Shown piece by piece: positions 19,804-29,168 of a stretch of DNA of 64,000 nucleotides (positions within the stretch are counted from its first letter, which is position 1; every line of letters begins with the position of its first letter). The stretch spans positions 186,001 through 250,000 of the forward strand of contig NZ_CP013438.1 in the NCBI RefSeq assembly GCF_001718795.1, read 5' to 3'. A program made the position numbers and the translations under genes. The notes below the pieces were generated by a model, which saw nothing but the letters and a program-made list of their open reading frames with translations, did not search any database and had not been told where the DNA came from. This stretch comes from Burkholderia latens. Its GTDB lineage: Bacteria; Pseudomonadota; Gammaproteobacteria; Burkholderiales; Burkholderiaceae.

Positions 19804-19822
19804 GTCCGGCGGTGCGCCGGAC
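19804..19822 (+). terminator. Hairpin after the secreted hypothetical gene
   Basis: Perfect 8-bp arms GTCCGGCG / CGCCGGAC around a 3-nt loop, 26 bp past the stop codon. No T-run follows, so it is a weak or factor-dependent terminator. A second palindrome, GAGGCGGCCGCCTC, follows at 19833-19846. Confidence 0.45.
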
Positions 19823-19912
19823 CGGTTCTCGCGAGGCGGCCGCCTCCCGCAGCGTCATCGGGCGTCAGGCGAAACGTTGCGCATTGCTTGAAGGGGGGCT
19901 GTTCGAAGTTGG

Positions 19913-19917
19913 CAAAG
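19913..19917. repeat. Target-site duplication of the Tn7-like element, left copy
   Basis: CAAAG directly before the terminal TGT of the element; the identical pentamer follows the terminal ACA at the other end. Tn7-type transposition makes 5-bp duplications. Confidence 0.93.
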
Positions 19918-20090
19918 TGTTCGCGAAAAATGAAAGCGTCCCGGAGGACGATTCTCGCCGAGGTCAAGTCCTTGGCAGGCGTGGCTTCGCGCCTGAAGCA
20001 ACCGCGAAATTTGGTCCGGGTTGACCCCTAACGCTGCAAAAATTCGTACCGCGGTGCTCCAAAAAAATGAAAGCGTCCCTCGGGACGCTT
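19918..20090 (+). repeat. glmS-distal (left) transposon end with TnsB-site repeats
   Basis: The terminal site is 19918-19942. A second copy of the core AAAAATGAAAGCGTCCC lies at 20063-20079, running into its own inverted half so that AAGCGTCCCTCGGGACGCTT (20071-20090) is a near-perfect 20-bp palindrome. Spaced TnsB-binding repeats are the hallmark of Tn7 ends. The palindrome may double as a hairpin shielding the end from transcription. Confidence 0.85.
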
Positions 20091-20180
20091 CTTCTACAGC
20101 GGAACCCTTGCCGGACGGGGATGTGCGCTACGTGAGGGAAAAATGTTCAGCCTGATTGCCCCGCACGAGCCTCAATTTCG

Positions 20181-20400
20181 CTAGAAATTGATGTCGAGTT
20201 CTTGCTCGTCGTTTGCGAAAATCGCCTGCTCAATGCGTACGTTTTGGCTCGGTGTCGGAGCCACGGCCGGCGCGCCGCGGACAACGCCCACTAGAGCCAG
20301 CGTGTCAGCCGTGCAGGATTCTTCGACGGCACGAGAGCGAGCGGCTGCGGAATTCGCGTTGCGCAGCCTTGTTGCATCTCGCCGCGTTGTTCCAAGCGTT
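20181..20400 (-). pseudogene. tnsB 3' fragment (remnant of a related element)
   Basis: Read on the minus strand, the last ~54 codons match the C-terminus of the intact TnsB at roughly 70 % identity: AVEESCTADTLALVGVVRG, then NVRIEQAIF, ending ELDINF and TAG, against AVEESGTADTRALLGVVRG, NVRVEGAIF and EIDIDF. Similarity also continues past the stop for about 40 bp and fades upstream near 20400. There is no start and no DDE domain, so it is a fragment. It sits inside the left end, about where tnsB would lie in a compact relative. It probably records replacement of an older tns block, or cargo capture between two tnsB tails. Confidence 0.85.
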
Positions 20401-20449
20401 GAATTTTTTGACGTATCACGTGTGTATCATACTGACCGCCTCGTCCAGG

Positions 20450-23400
20450 CTAAGCGTTCGCATCTACGGCGTAGAGCAGTCGAACTGCTTCATTGTGTCC
20501 AACATCGACTCGCCGCGAAAATTTCAGATGCAGGTCGACAAGCCTGTTGTCATCGTCTCGCGCCGTATAAGTTGTCTCGACATTTGAATCGTCAGCAAAC
20601 GTCTGAAAATGAAGAGCACTGAACGCCTCTTTCGCAAGAAGTATCGACTGTCCCGGGGGGAGGTTGGCGCTGTAGACTTCCACTTCATTGAAGTTGCAGA
20701 CGTATCTCCGCCCCTTATCGCTTGCTTGCCATACGCGTAGGTCGTCTGGTTTGTGGTAGCCGAGTCGAACGTCAGCGTGCTGCCATTGCCAAGCCCAGTT
20801 CGGCTTCGTCGGATTCTCCAGAAGAAGAATAGGGTGCAGGCCTTGAGCCATCATTCGCTCCGACTCTGACCGCAGCGTTGACCAGTAAGAGTCCGCGTCA
20901 GGGACTGCGTGGTCCCTCGTTTCGCAGCCACGTAGTGTGTCAGACAGCACAAGAGCCCCTACACGGTCTCGCATTGTTTCGTCCCAATACTCGGCTTCGT
21001 TTATCGCCCTTTGGTCCATTTCGTTTCGGGTTAATTCTCCCTTTTTTACCTTGAGCATATTGAGGGTGAAATCTTGCAGTGTGTCGTTTGTAGGGAGAAC
21101 ATTTGCAAATAGCTGAAGAGGAAAAGCCCCTAAGGACGAATCGAACGCAGTACGTGAGGCGAAACGCGAAATTTCTGCGAGCCTTTGTTCGTCTACAGGC
21201 TCGTTACGAAGTGCCTCGCTTCTCTTCTCCTCCAGGGAGGCCGCTATCGACTCAAGGCTGACCTTTAGGTTCGTGCGCGCAGTGGGCGCGTCAACGGTAT
21301 TCCCAGTCAGCGTAAGGAGGCGCTCAAGTACCTGCGGATATAACTCGGCAGGGTCATTTAGCCTGTCGAGCCATGCTTTCAGGCAACTACGAACGAGCTC
21401 GATGCTTGCGTATTGCCCAATCATCCACACGTCCAATTGCCGGTGCAACGCAGGCCCTGGCGTCCACTGCCTTGTCGAACGACCCGCCATTAAAATTAGC
21501 ACTTGCTCCTGCAGTGACTCAAGGCCATCGACGCCAGTTGACGAGTAGGAGCGGGAGCTAATCATATTCTCCTGTTGAGCATCTTTCACTCTTTCCACGA
21601 ACAGGCTGAGACGCCCGACGTATCTCCCTCGATAACGACCATCTGACGCAAACTGACGAACCATTGCCGCAAAGTAGTCAGGAGCCGCCATGTCGTGCAA
21701 CGACTCCGAGGCTATTGCGCCAGCCCGCCATTGTTTCCCGGTGAGCATTCCGGTGGCGATTTCCATGGCTAACGAATCGTCAAGACCGCTAGCAGTTTGT
21801 CGACACGCGAAAGATAGGAGCAGCTCGAGGGTCACGAGCCGGATGTCCGTCCAAAGGTTGAGTAGCGAAGCGAGAAGTACCCCACGCTGTACATCTGTGC
21901 GACGCTCCCCCATAAATTGTTCATCATCCTCCGTGAGGCCAAGAGCGGCTTCCACAAGAGTCCAGTCGTCTGTAAGAAGGTCCACTGTGACGAAGTCCGT
22001 TTTGTCATACAGAGACATCGCTTGATGGTCATAAAGCCGGTCCCCCCACCATTTGCTCAGTGAGTCTGCAAACCATTCCGCAGCAGTTTTATCGCCGCGG
22101 GCAACGGCCGCAATCAGCAACTTCGCTGTGCCCTGAACATGCGTTGCTTGCATACGTGCTATCGAGGCTGCTGCTCGCCATTCGAATGCGTCGGATGCGT
22201 CAGGAATTTCCGCAATGTGCGTTCTTGCATTCTCCCAGCCGCTGATGAAAGTACCCACGACGTCTTCGTAGAGGCGAAACAATGGCGGGGCAAGCGTTGA
22301 GCTGCGATTAGCACCATGCTCCTGCACTCCTTGCTCCTCAATGCGGCGTGCCCACCAACCGCCGAGTTGGTACATCAAGAGCATCGGAAGGTCCAGAATA
22401 GCTTCTCGGATTTCCACGGGAGAATCTTGCAGCTCCTTGCCACCGAGGTGCTGAGCGACATGGCAAAGGCGGCGAATCGGGCTGCTGTCGATGGTCATCG
22501 ACTCTATTGCAGCCGTAAATACGGAGCGGTACGCGTCGTTCCACAATACGTGCATACGCGTGTCAAAGAATTCGTCGAAGTCGGGCAGTAATGCCCAGCT
22601 TCCCGCTGACCCGTCTTCGTTCACTACCTGGGATACGCCCAGCAGAAGCTCATGCAGGCCGACAAGGGCGTTATAGGCGCGCTCAAAGTCCTTGGCATCA
22701 GGTTTTTGAGCAGCGGTACGCGCATCCAATTCGAACTCGTCGATAATCGACTTAACTCTGACCCTGTACCTTTCGCGTCTTAACGGAGCGAAGGAAAACG
22801 CACAACGTAACAGCCACCGTTGCAGGGTGGTAAGGTTTGGACCAGCTTCTATCTGCGCTAGATGGACGGCCTCGTGATACTCCGTCCCCGGCGTAATGGG
22901 TATCGACAACATTGGCCATACTGGTCGACGGTGCCCATGTTGCTCGGGGGGGCGCGGCCATTTGGAAGCAGAATTTGCCCACGCCGCGATAACCAGCGCC
23001 AGTGGCCATAGGCGGACGTTGACAAGGCGCGACGGCACTCTGAGGTTTAACGTGCCTTGTGGTGCCCCCCGACCAAAACCATACCGAGTCAGGAGAACCT
23101 TCGGCCCATCCATGTTTTTATCGTCCAGATAGTCTGGGGCTGGAATCCATCCTTTGGAGTGTGACTGCGCGAATACTTGAAACGGATAGAGCCGATTAAC
23201 ATCGTGAGGCAGCGCGACGCTAGCTACGTATCTTCTGACGACGTCCAGCTGTACGTCTGGCCGGAGGAACTCCACCGTCCTGTATAAGAAGTTCGCGGTG
23301 AGTGCTGCGTTGACCACGAACCATAGTGCGTCCAAGGCCCCCCACTGAAGTAATACCGACGCACCGAAGTAAGGCATGGCGGCGTATTGAACCCCCATGA

Positions 23401-23962
23401 CAACGACCAGGACGAGCGAGGAAAGGCCGGCGGCAAGAGCGCCCGAATTCAGCATGTATAGGTGCATCACGCTGTCCGACGCAGGTCTGCGTTGCAAAAA
23501 CACGGCCACGAAGGCGATGACAATCGGGTATGCGAGCGCGGCAATCGTGGCTTGAACGGACCATAGGGTTGAGAAGTAGCTCAGTTGCTCCGACGCAGCC
23601 CATTTTGCCCAGCCGCCCGGAATCCAATCCTCAGGGAGCTCATGAGCGACCAGTAGGCCTGCACAGAAAGCGATAGGTAAAGATAGGCAGAACCATGCGG
23701 GATGCTCCCCGGCGTGCATCAATAGTCGAGTCCACCGGGATTGAGCGAGATTCCTGAGATACTGGTTGGTCAACCGCCAGTCTGCAACGTCGCGACGAAC
23801 GATGCGTCGAATCGACCATGGCACCACGCAAAGCTTTCGGACGATGGAAAAGTGGAACGAGGCGGAGTCGACCACGAATCGGCAAGTCTCCGTTATTCGC
23901 GCTTTGACGTCCGTCTTGACCGTCCGCGCTATCGCAAGTGCTTTGTCGAATGTCTCGCTCAC
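20450..23962 (-). CDS. Large membrane-anchored protein of unknown function
   Basis: 1170 aa from a GTG preceded by AAGGAGCGTGCA. A soluble N-terminus is followed by four hydrophobic segments (about residues 89-106, 137-155, 173-195, 205-225), then over 900 residues of predicted soluble, mostly helical sequence without a recognised domain. It should be an inner-membrane protein with a large cytoplasmic portion. It is the biggest cargo gene and is divergent from a three-gene plus-strand cluster across a 260-bp shared promoter region. That pairing, and its place in a transposon with defence-like cargo, make an antiphage or stress role possible but unproven. No P-loop, nuclease or protease motif is visible. 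Confidence 0.8.
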   Translation of the reverse strand: MSETFDKALAIARTVKTDVKARITETCRFVVDSASFHFSIVRKLCVVPWSIRRIVRRDVADWRLTNQYLRNLAQSRWTRLLMHAGEHPAWFCLSLPIAFCAGLLVAHELPEDWIPGGWAKWAASEQLSYFSTLWSVQATIAALAYPIVIAFVAVFLQRRPASDSVMHLYMLNSGALAAGLSSLVLVVVMGVQYAAMPYFGASVLLQWGALDALWFVVNAALTANFLYRTVEFLRPDVQLDVVRRYVASVALPHDVNRLYPFQVFAQSHSKGWIPAPDYLDDKNMDGPKVLLTRYGFGRGAPQGTLNLRVPSRLVNVRLWPLALVIAAWANSASKWPRPPEQHGHRRPVWPMLSIPITPGTEYHEAVHLAQIEAGPNLTTLQRWLLRCAFSFAPLRRERYRVRVKSIIDEFELDARTAAQKPDAKDFERAYNALVGLHELLLGVSQVVNEDGSAGSWALLPDFDEFFDTRMHVLWNDAYRSVFTAAIESMTIDSSPIRRLCHVAQHLGGKELQDSPVEIREAILDLPMLLMYQLGGWWARRIEEQGVQEHGANRSSTLAPPLFRLYEDVVGTFISGWENARTHIAEIPDASDAFEWRAAASIARMQATHVQGTAKLLIAAVARGDKTAAEWFADSLSKWWGDRLYDHQAMSLYDKTDFVTVDLLTDDWTLVEAALGLTEDDEQFMGERRTDVQRGVLLASLLNLWTDIRLVTLELLLSFACRQTASGLDDSLAMEIATGMLTGKQWRAGAIASESLHDMAAPDYFAAMVRQFASDGRYRGRYVGRLSLFVERVKDAQQENMISSRSYSSTGVDGLESLQEQVLILMAGRSTRQWTPGPALHRQLDVWMIGQYASIELVRSCLKAWLDRLNDPAELYPQVLERLLTLTGNTVDAPTARTNLKVSLESIAASLEEKRSEALRNEPVDEQRLAEISRFASRTAFDSSLGAFPLQLFANVLPTNDTLQDFTLNMLKVKKGELTRNEMDQRAINEAEYWDETMRDRVGALVLSDTLRGCETRDHAVPDADSYWSTLRSESERMMAQGLHPILLLENPTKPNWAWQWQHADVRLGYHKPDDLRVWQASDKGRRYVCNFNEVEVYSANLPPGQSILLAKEAFSALHFQTFADDSNVETTYTARDDDNRLVDLHLKFSRRVDVGHNEAVRLLYAVDANA

Positions 23963-24222
23963 TGCACGCTCCTTCGTTTTTTTGCAGCTCGTGTTCGGTC
24001 TCCCACGACACCCCGTAGCTGTAGGTTTTCTGCGCTGTCTATGCCCTGAAGCGGCCGGGTGATGCAATGGTATTCTAGTCGCTACCGGTGTGACTCGGTC
24101 GTCGGCTTAACTGCAATCAGCACTTGTAACCTGCTGACTTGTTGAGGCGTCACTTTCACGTCACGCGATGAGCAATAGGCACGAGGTCGGCTATGGCCTC
24201 GTTATTGAAAGTAAGGACCGAC

Positions 24223-25113
24223 ATGAGTCTCAGTTACAGTGCGCGCATTATTGCGGATGCTCGAATCACATACGTGAGCGGTGCAAAAGCCTTGGGCTCG
24301 AGTCTGCTTCGAATGAACGTTGAGTTTCAGCAACCAGCTTGGGAAGCAGGAACCGGTCAGGCCTCAGCTGCAATACATTCCGCCGTGTTGAGTTTGCGAA
24401 CAGATTCCGGTGGTGGCGAGCTGGGACGTGCTTGCCCTGACAGTCCCCTGATTTTGAAGTCAGGTCCGCGCGGGACCACGGTGCATCAGACGTTCTCGAT
24501 TAGTTTGAACGACGCACAGATGTTCGCTGTCGAAGAGGCACGAAAAGGGGGGAGTGTCGAACTGGTGCTGAACCTCATTGCCGGCGGGCATGGTGAGTAC
24601 GGCCATCAGGTTATCAACGACAACATTTCTTACAGAGTTCCGCTAAGCGAGTGGGCTCGCCTACTGCGCGAACTCGGTCACGGCGACATCATTGTGCTGG
24701 GCGTGCAGCTTCCGAACGGGCCGAATGGTGCTCGTCTGCGTTCGGCGATTGAGTTGCTGCACACAGCCAATCGTTACCTCGTGAACGGGGAATATGACAT
24801 TGTTGTTGCGCGCTGCCGGCAAGCTGTAGAGAGTGTTCAAGCGGCCTTTGACGACAGCGAGCCTACAAAGGAAGCAATGACGCTGTACCGGAGAGACAAG
24901 TCGAGTCGAGAGGGCATGTCTTCGCTTCAACGTGAGCACGTGATTCTTGAAACGGTCCGGCATTATGCAAACCTCGCGCATCATGTCGATAACCGAGGGA
25001 ATACCGAGTGCTATGGGCGCGCAGACGCCACATTTCTACTCACGCTGGCTGCGGCGGCCGTCACTAGGGCCTGCGCCAGGGCTCGTATTGAGAGTCCTGA
25101 TGCAAGCGAGTAA
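24223..25113 (+). CDS. Cargo hypothetical protein, possible HEPN-like C-terminus
   Basis: 296 aa from the ATG at 24223, which has AAGGA six bases upstream; an earlier ATG at 24193 lacks a ribosome site. The first ~160 residues look beta-rich. The C-terminal ~130 residues are helical (ANRYLVNGEYDIVVARCRQA) and contain VRHYANLAHH, which fits the loose R-x6-H form of the HEPN RNase motif. That match is weak. It is the first gene of a plus-strand cluster facing away from the large membrane protein. Confidence 0.65.
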   Translation: MSLSYSARIIADARITYVSGAKALGSSLLRMNVEFQQPAWEAGTGQASAAIHSAVLSLRTDSGGGELGRACPDSPLILKSGPRGTTVHQTFSISLNDAQMFAVEEARKGGSVELVLNLIAGGHGEYGHQVINDNISYRVPLSEWARLLRELGHGDIIVLGVQLPNGPNGARLRSAIELLHTANRYLVNGEYDIVVARCRQAVESVQAAFDDSEPTKEAMTLYRRDKSSREGMSSLQREHVILETVRHYANLAHHVDNRGNTECYGRADATFLLTLAAAAVTRACARARIESPDASE

Positions 25114-25296
25114 GCCTTGCGCTATCAGTTGCAGCGCGCAGCCCATCTGGAAAAGTCGGGTTGACGTGGGATTGTCAGAATATTTGTCTATAGAACGCGC
25201 CCATCGCCGCCGTTACGTCCGGAGACTCGGCGTGCAGCGCTACGGACAGCAAGACTCGGAAAGTCGCAAGCATGCGCCTTGGGGCAAGGGAGATGG

Positions 25297-25998
25297 ATGG
25301 ACCCGTACGAAAACATAGTTATTGGTAACTTTCTCTATAGCTTAGGGCTCTGTATTGGACAGCTGAGCGTAGAGGATGTGCGCCCGATGTGCGTCAACTT
25401 GCTCCAGCAGTCCCCGATGGACCATGCCCTTGGCGACCTGATGGTTGCAAATGCCGGCGTAACACGGCTGATTGAATTCAAACGTGAGAGGAATCCATCG
25501 GAAAAGGAAGAGACAAAGCGGATGCTGCTATCGCGGGCATTGACCGGAAAGCCACATCTACGGCCGATTTCACGAGAGATTCATTGGTACATCGAGACAT
25601 CGGAGAGCGCGATGAATCTGGTTTCGAGAGTCGTGCCGTACCTCGATTTCGCCGACCCGCAAGCACCGACGACGAGCATCGAGCGATTCACCGATTCGAT
25701 GGCCGCTGACGCCGTCGCGAACGAGATTGATGCAGAGACACGAGCGGCATACGAGCAGTACGTGAATTTGGTTGCTGTCTCCCACGGAGGGTTGCAGGGA
25801 GCATCGGGTGGACTAATCGTCAACTATAGTGAGAAGGATGGTCTTCGCTATGCGTTGGTGGCTGATATTCGGGACCTACTTTTAGACCATCGTCTGGTCC
25901 GAGAAGCCTACTTCGAGCGAATGAGGCAACAGGCAATGGAGTTGAGTCGAGAACAGGCCGTGAGGGAAAGGAGACTGTCGCGAGGAAGGGGAAGATAA
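25297..25998 (+). CDS. Cargo protein with PD-(D/E)xK-like nuclease motif
   Basis: 233 aa from the ATG that follows AAGGGAGATGG. Near the N-terminus LGDLMV (Asp47) and LIEFKRE (Glu60, Lys62) give the D...ExK spacing of the PD-(D/E)xK endonuclease fold. The rest is helical, with a basic C-terminus (RERRLSRGRGR). The family is not recognised and the catalytic assignment rests on the short motif only. It lies between a possible HEPN-like protein and a single-span membrane protein, suggesting a small conflict module. Confidence 0.6.
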   Translation: MDPYENIVIGNFLYSLGLCIGQLSVEDVRPMCVNLLQQSPMDHALGDLMVANAGVTRLIEFKRERNPSEKEETKRMLLSRALTGKPHLRPISREIHWYIETSESAMNLVSRVVPYLDFADPQAPTTSIERFTDSMAADAVANEIDAETRAAYEQYVNLVAVSHGGLQGASGGLIVNYSEKDGLRYALVADIRDLLLDHRLVREAYFERMRQQAMELSREQAVRERRLSRGRGR

Positions 25999-26003
25999 CT
26001 ACC

Positions 26004-26558
26004 ATGGAGCAACGCTCTAATTCTGAAGGTCTCAAATACTCCTATGATGTCCTTGGGACACTGCTCGAGGCGGCTGTCCGAGACCAGAAGCTTACAAGCG
26101 ACGCAATTGCGTCGATGAATCGCACATCAAGCAAGTTTTCTGAGCAATGCCGTCATTTGCCTGTGGTTGTCGCTTCTGCCGTCAACAACGAACTCCGGGA
26201 AGCGATAGATGCTGCAGCCGATACACTGACCCAACGAGTTAGGAATGCGAACCTAGAGGCTGACCGGGCGGCGGATGCTCTTGGACGCGCGACGAAGCGA
26301 GCGACCCTCTTCGTATTTGTCCCGGCGGCGTTAGTTACTGCATTGGCTATGGTCATCTGGTACGGGGTCACCGCATATTTCGTACACCAACTGGAGCAGG
26401 AGAAGACGAACCTCCAACAGAAAGTGAACTACCTTTACAGCCAGGGCGGACAGCTAGACGTGCGCAGTTGCCCACTCTCCGATGGCAGGACCGCTCCGTG
26501 CATACGAGTGGAATCAAAAGGGCAGAACGGATACCACGTTCCCGTTTGGGTGAGATAG
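26004..26558 (+). CDS. Small single-span membrane protein with coiled coil
   Basis: 184 aa, starting 5 bp after the previous stop, so probably translated with it. A long amphipathic helical N-terminus precedes one membrane span (LFVFVPAALVTALAMVIWYG, about 98-120). A short coiled coil (HQLEQEKTNLQQKVNYL) and a C-terminal domain with a Cys pair follow. No family is recognised. It could anchor or regulate the upstream nuclease-like protein at the membrane. Confidence 0.65.
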   Translation: MEQRSNSEGLKYSYDVLGTLLEAAVRDQKLTSDAIASMNRTSSKFSEQCRHLPVVVASAVNNELREAIDAAADTLTQRVRNANLEADRAADALGRATKRATLFVFVPAALVTALAMVIWYGVTAYFVHQLEQEKTNLQQKVNYLYSQGGQLDVRSCPLSDGRTAPCIRVESKGQNGYHVPVWVR

Positions 26559-26875
26559 AGCATCTTGCGGGGTTCTCATCCTACACATTCGTATGGACGA
26601 ACTATGCTTCAACGCAAATAGGTAGTCGTGGCGACTCGGTTCCGTGTGTTTGACCCTCATCGTGTCGCGCACGTTCTGCATCCAAAGAGCACGAGGTCTA
26701 CCCCAAATCCCTAATGATTCTTTCTTTCTGAACAAGAGCCACGCCTGTACGACGAGGTCCACTTTGCAGCCCGCGACGCGGGAGCGGGCGCGACTGTAAG
26801 TTCAAATATTGTTCGGGTTACGCAACGCGAGACAAAAATGCTTGACCCAGTCGCACCCGGCGAGCGGTGAATTCG
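26559..26875. other. Gap between left cargo and tnsB
   Basis: 317 bp with no gene. The final ~40 bp before the tnsB stop resemble the sequence flanking the tnsB fragment near the left end, marking the other edge of the duplicated tail. No transposon-end core (GCGTCCC repeat) is present, so this is not a hidden inner end. Confidence 0.5.
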
Positions 26876-29134
26876 CTAGAAATCGATGTCGATTTCTAGC
26901 TCGTCGTCTACGAAAATCGCTCCCTCAACGCGTACGTTTGAGCTCGGTGTCGAAGCTGCTGCCAGCGCGCCGCGAACGACACCCAACAGAGCCCGCGTGT
27001 CAGCCGTGCCGGATTCTTCGACGGCAGCTTTACGAACGTTTCGATTGTTGACGGTGCGCTTCACGCCCTCAGCTGCCTCCATTTGTTTCTGCATGGATTG
27101 TGAGACTCGGTCGTGTTTGACCGCTTGTTCTGCTGTTGGATGTTTACGATGCTTGTCCCGTTCCTTGGCAAGGTCTGACACGCCCCGCATTGAGATGTAG
27201 TCACATATGTCAGGGTAGGTGAGACCGTACCTTTTCTTCGTCAACGGTGTCCCTTGAAGTTCTACCAAATGACCGTCGTCGTCCCAGAGCGCATGCAAAT
27301 CGGAGGTGAACAGTTCGAAGCCATTGATGGTCAGGGTACGCCCATTGTTATAGGCTTCGAATGCAATGGCGCTCTTACGAAGCTCATCTGAGGTAAAGCT
27401 CATGTTCCCGAAGGTGACGATTCCGCCCGGCGCTTCACGCCCATAGAATGGTTTGGCAAGTCGACGTATCACTTCCTCTTCCGTCATATCCCAGGCCGCG
27501 TCGCCGTCACGCATTGCCTGGTTAAAAAGAAACATTTGCTTTGGAACGGGAGGCACATTGCCTTCCAGCATGAGGTCGGTCCGTAGCCTTGTCACATCCG
27601 CAGTCAAGTTGTGTTTGCTTATGGCAGTGAGAAGCGCCTTCATGAACTCCGCCAACGTGAGGATAGCAGTGCCCGGCGCTCGCCTCAGTCTCGTCCGATT
27701 CCGTTTCCTCGCAGCATCCTTATCAGGCCCCTTTCCCTTTACCGGCTCACCGTACGTCGAGCCGGAGATTCTGGCGACTTCCTCCTGGAAAAAATCCATC
27801 GCCTGCTCGACATCGCCCTTCGATTGCGGGCTGCCAGGCGCGGCCATCAATTGCCGCATCCTCATTCCAGTGACCACGGCGTTTCGCACCTTCTCCGAGA
27901 TTCCAGGTCCTCGGTCCACGAATATCGCACTCGGACATCCATACACCATGCCATCTAGATGCGATACTTGCCACCTCGCCAGTTCGGACTCTTTGTCCGT
28001 ACAGGCACTGAAGACGCAGGCCAGGTACGCGTCGGCATTCTCCATGCGATACGTCACATACCACCCAATTATCGCCCTACTGGAACGGTCAATTGCTAAC
28101 AGAACAGTGGGCTTCAAGACTCCATCGATTTCAATCCTCGAATCGCCGTACCGCAAGAAGCAATCTGCGACAGTGCCATCGATATCGACCACGTTGAAGT
28201 CGCCATTCGCAATTTGTGCGGAGTAGCCCTTCCCACGTGCGGAGTCTTTGAGTACAGCCAGGCGAGCGCGTTCCTCTTTTAGGATTGGCGTTGCTATACG
28301 TACGGCGTTCGCCTCCGGCGGTAGGTTCCTTGGGTCGACGGGAGAGCTCTGTATACTGCCATCGGCTGCACGGTTGTAGCCTCGTAATCCGCCATAAAAG
28401 CGTCGAACGAGTGCGGTAGCTGTGGCGCCGGGGTCGTGAGCATTGGCGCGGATGAATTTCGTTAGGCTCGCTCGCAGTCTTTCTGGAAACATCTTCCGCC
28501 GGAGTTTGCTTGAGCGGTCGAGCGTCTGCGCGTAGGTCTTCCGTCCAGACTCGATAAGTGTTCCGTCAGCGTGCTTCGCTCCGTGCCGTGAAACTCCGGG
28601 CGCCCCCTTTTCCCAATTGTGGTCTGCCAAGGCAAACTCGTGCTCTCCATAGAACAGGTGACGCTCATAGTATTTACGGACAGTCTTCGCATCTAGTCCG
28701 AAAATCTTGACCGCGTCTGATATTGCATCTGCATACATTTTGGGCCGCATGAATGTCTCGTCGCCGTAGACGCGGGTGATGTAGTCGACGACCTTCCTTT
28801 TTTCAGCCAGCGACTTTTTGACTGCCTCATCGGGTGAGAGCATCGTCATCGCTGCTGGCAGGCCTCGTTCGGCGATTCGCTTGATTAGCTCGCGATTCAC
28901 CAGACTGCGAACCTCGCTTACGGGTCTCTTTGACCGATACTTCTTGTTGCTAGGGTTGGGGTTAAGTTTTACGATTTCGTTTGTAGTAGACCCGATTTCG
29001 ACGAGATACACGTACTCGTAGTCTTGGCCAAGGTATCGAAAAATAAGTTGTTTGCCTCTGCCAACGACCTCTGCCAAGTTGCAGAATTTCGGAAACATCT
29101 TTGCATGATATGTATCGGAGTGCGTATTATTCAT
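26876..29134 (-). CDS. tnsB: TnsB transposase (DDE recombinase, Mu/Tn7 type)
   Basis: 752 aa. The N-terminal DNA-binding half is followed by an rve-type RNase H core with VDIDGT (Asp319), AIFVDRGPG (Asp407) and SPQSKGDVEQA (Glu443), so the DDE triad is intact. A Mu-transposase C-terminal beta-barrel and a long acidic tail ending EIDIDF follow; in Tn7 the extreme C-terminus of TnsB contacts TnsC. It cuts and joins the 3' ends at terminal repeats like those seen here. It is the last gene of the tns operon, 34 bp after tnsA. Its last ~50 codons are duplicated, diverged, at the left end. Confidence 0.95.
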   Translation of the reverse strand: MNNTHSDTYHAKMFPKFCNLAEVVGRGKQLIFRYLGQDYEYVYLVEIGSTTNEIVKLNPNPSNKKYRSKRPVSEVRSLVNRELIKRIAERGLPAAMTMLSPDEAVKKSLAEKRKVVDYITRVYGDETFMRPKMYADAISDAVKIFGLDAKTVRKYYERHLFYGEHEFALADHNWEKGAPGVSRHGAKHADGTLIESGRKTYAQTLDRSSKLRRKMFPERLRASLTKFIRANAHDPGATATALVRRFYGGLRGYNRAADGSIQSSPVDPRNLPPEANAVRIATPILKEERARLAVLKDSARGKGYSAQIANGDFNVVDIDGTVADCFLRYGDSRIEIDGVLKPTVLLAIDRSSRAIIGWYVTYRMENADAYLACVFSACTDKESELARWQVSHLDGMVYGCPSAIFVDRGPGISEKVRNAVVTGMRMRQLMAAPGSPQSKGDVEQAMDFFQEEVARISGSTYGEPVKGKGPDKDAARKRNRTRLRRAPGTAILTLAEFMKALLTAISKHNLTADVTRLRTDLMLEGNVPPVPKQMFLFNQAMRDGDAAWDMTEEEVIRRLAKPFYGREAPGGIVTFGNMSFTSDELRKSAIAFEAYNNGRTLTINGFELFTSDLHALWDDDGHLVELQGTPLTKKRYGLTYPDICDYISMRGVSDLAKERDKHRKHPTAEQAVKHDRVSQSMQKQMEAAEGVKRTVNNRNVRKAAVEESGTADTRALLGVVRGALAAASTPSSNVRVEGAIFVDDELEIDIDF

Positions 29135-29168
29135 GATTAGTAACCTGCGAATTTTTCAAGAAGCCTGG

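Noticed and set aside
26559..26875. Hidden inner transposon end beside the intact tnsB
   Set aside because: No GCGTCCC-type repeat or TGT terminus is present; only the short tnsB-tail flank is shared with the left end.
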